Below are positions 13,929-14,800 of a stretch of 14,800 nt of DNA, in pieces. The first letter of the stretch is position 1. Each line of letters begins with the position of its first letter. Under the pieces are notes generated by a model that saw nothing but the letters and a program-made list of their open reading frames with translations, had not been told where the DNA came from and did not search any database. A program made the position numbers and the translations under genes. Source of the DNA: UBA4744 sp035282865 (GTDB taxonomy: Bacteria > Actinomycetota > Acidimicrobiia > Spongiisociales > UBA4744); NCBI GenBank assembly GCA_035282865.1, contig DATEVB010000010.1, forward strand, positions 1 to 14,800, in the 5' to 3' direction.

Positions 13929-14755
13929 GACGGAACCTCCGGAGCGTCCCGACCATACAGGCGCACGAGATCGCAGGCTGCTTCCACGTCGTGGACCCTG
14001 ATCACATCGGCGCCGTACTCCAGCGCCAGTGTCAGGTACGCCATCACCCGAGGAAACTCACGTTTGCGGGGAACCGGGACCAGCACCGGATGCCCAAGGC
14101 TTCTGAAGTCGCCGAGCGCCCGGATCACTTCCATCTGCTGCAGGGTGTACCGGCGGTAGTCGCCCCGGTAGTTGATCGAGATTCCCGGATCAACGAGCAC
14201 GTCCCTGATGCCTCCGGCGGCGAGAGCTGCGATACGGGCACCCAACCGTTCAGTCATTGTCGCGGCCTTATCGTCGGAGAATTCCATCGAAGCCACTTGC
14301 AGCGGGTTCTTGCCCTCGATGTACATCACGACGGCGGGCACTCCTGCCTGACAAACCACGTCGACCATCTCGGGATCCTGCAGGCCGCCCGTGTCGTTGA
14401 CGATGGCAGCGCCGGCGTTCACCGCCGCCAACGCCACCTTCGGCTTCCACGTGTCGACCGCCACTACGAACCCGTCCTGCACCAGCAGATCCAATACGGG
14501 CAGCAAGCGGTGCAACTCCTCCTCCGCAGACAACTCCACATTCTCATAGTGCGAGGATTGTGCCCCCAGATCGATGATCGACGCGCCGAAGCCTCGGTAG
14601 GCGCGAGAAATGCGCAGCGCCTCCTCAGACGACCGGGCGACGGTGTGCTGATTACGCGACTCGGGCGACAGATTGAGGACGCCCATCACATAGGTCCGAT
14701 CGCCGGGGAATTCGAACCGCCGGCCGCCGGCGTGGAACGCTGCCACAGATTGCAT
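13925..14755 (-). CDS. folP: Divergent dihydropteroate synthase-family protein
   Basis: About 276 residues, a TIM-barrel pterin-binding enzyme of the DHPS family, which joins pterin pyrophosphate to p-aminobenzoate in folate synthesis. Pterin-pocket residues appear kept (numbered from the chosen start): Asn28 in MGVLNLS, Asp62 in IIDLG, Asp101 in DTWK, Asn120-Asp121, Asp189 in DPGIS, Lys231 in PRK, and Arg253/His255 in IRVHDV. The two substrate loops are altered: NVTPDSFSDGG is replaced by NLSPESRNQHT, and GGESTRPG by GAQSSHYEN. It may be the folate enzyme with unusual loops or a paralogue acting on another pterin. I chose ATG 14753-14755, with GAGAG 8 nt upstream; ATG 14761 and TTG 14770 are in frame too. 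Its stop overlaps holA by 4 nt. Confidence 0.82.
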   Translation of the reverse strand: MQSVAAFHAGGRRFEFPGDRTYVMGVLNLSPESRNQHTVARSSEEALRISRAYRGFGASIIDLGAQSSHYENVELSAEEELHRLLPVLDLLVQDGFVVAVDTWKPKVALAAVNAGAAIVNDTGGLQDPEMVDVVCQAGVPAVVMYIEGKNPLQVASMEFSDDKAATMTERLGARIAALAAGGIRDVLVDPGISINYRGDYRRYTLQQMEVIRALGDFRSLGHPVLVPVPRKREFPRVMAYLTLALEYGADVIRVHDVEAACDLVRLYGRDAPEVPS

Positions 14756-14800
14756 GTGCATGGCTCTCAAGCGCTGGTTGATCGCGGGCAGCGTAGCGCA

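Overview
This is a high-GC bacterial chromosome segment carrying 14 genes, 13 of them on the minus strand (read right to left) and one, rpsT, on the plus strand. The BldD-type regulator, the HrcA-DnaJ pair without DnaK/GrpE alongside, the frequent GTG/TTG starts and the T-less GC-rich hairpins point to an actinobacterium. The PgpH-type c-di-AMP phosphodiesterase and the Bacillus-like gene order suggest a deep lineage such as Acidimicrobiia rather than Streptomyces or Mycobacterium; that placement is inference. No tRNA, rRNA, insertion sequence, phage gene or CRISPR array is visible. This is housekeeping DNA with some unusual details.

Layout from the right, in the direction of minus-strand transcription. 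(1) 12921-14755: a divergent dihydropteroate synthase-family gene and holA (DNA polymerase III delta), joined by a GTGA overlap. (2) 12434-12703: rpsT (ribosomal protein S20) on the plus strand, divergent from lepA and convergent with holA, with a hairpin in the convergent gap. (3) 8321-12308: lepA, hemW, hrcA and dnaJ. A near-perfect CIRCE heat-shock operator fills exactly the last nine codons of hemW, including its stop, and probably overlaps the hrcA core promoter. (4) 6862-7226: a 365-bp gap with several strong hairpins and a likely bldD promoter/operator. (5) 4781-6861: a BldD-like regulator with an intact cyclic-di-GMP signature, mtaB (tRNA t6A37 methylthiotransferase) and a HIT-family hydrolase, all overlapping. 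(6) 1-4715: phoH, pgpH, ybeY and a CorC/CNNM protein that runs off the window edge, chained by 4-nt stop/start overlaps behind what looks like an almost leaderless promoter.

Functionally the block concerns translation and RNA quality (LepA, S20, MtaB, YbeY, PhoH), protein folding stress (HrcA, DnaJ), replication (HolA), heme and folate chemistry (HemW, FolP family), and two cyclic-dinucleotide-linked proteins (BldD for c-di-GMP, PgpH for c-di-AMP). From memory the order holA/rpsT/lepA/hemW/hrcA/dnaJ/mtaB/phoH/pgpH/ybeY closely follows Bacillus, with bldD standing where prmA-rsmE would be expected. The points most worth checking are the CIRCE inside hemW, the SdrD-B-like domain inserted in the PgpH sensor, the BldD c-di-GMP signature, the altered substrate loops of the DHPS-family protein, and the hairpin-rich dnaJ-bldD gap. 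I do not see a clearly new multi-gene system.
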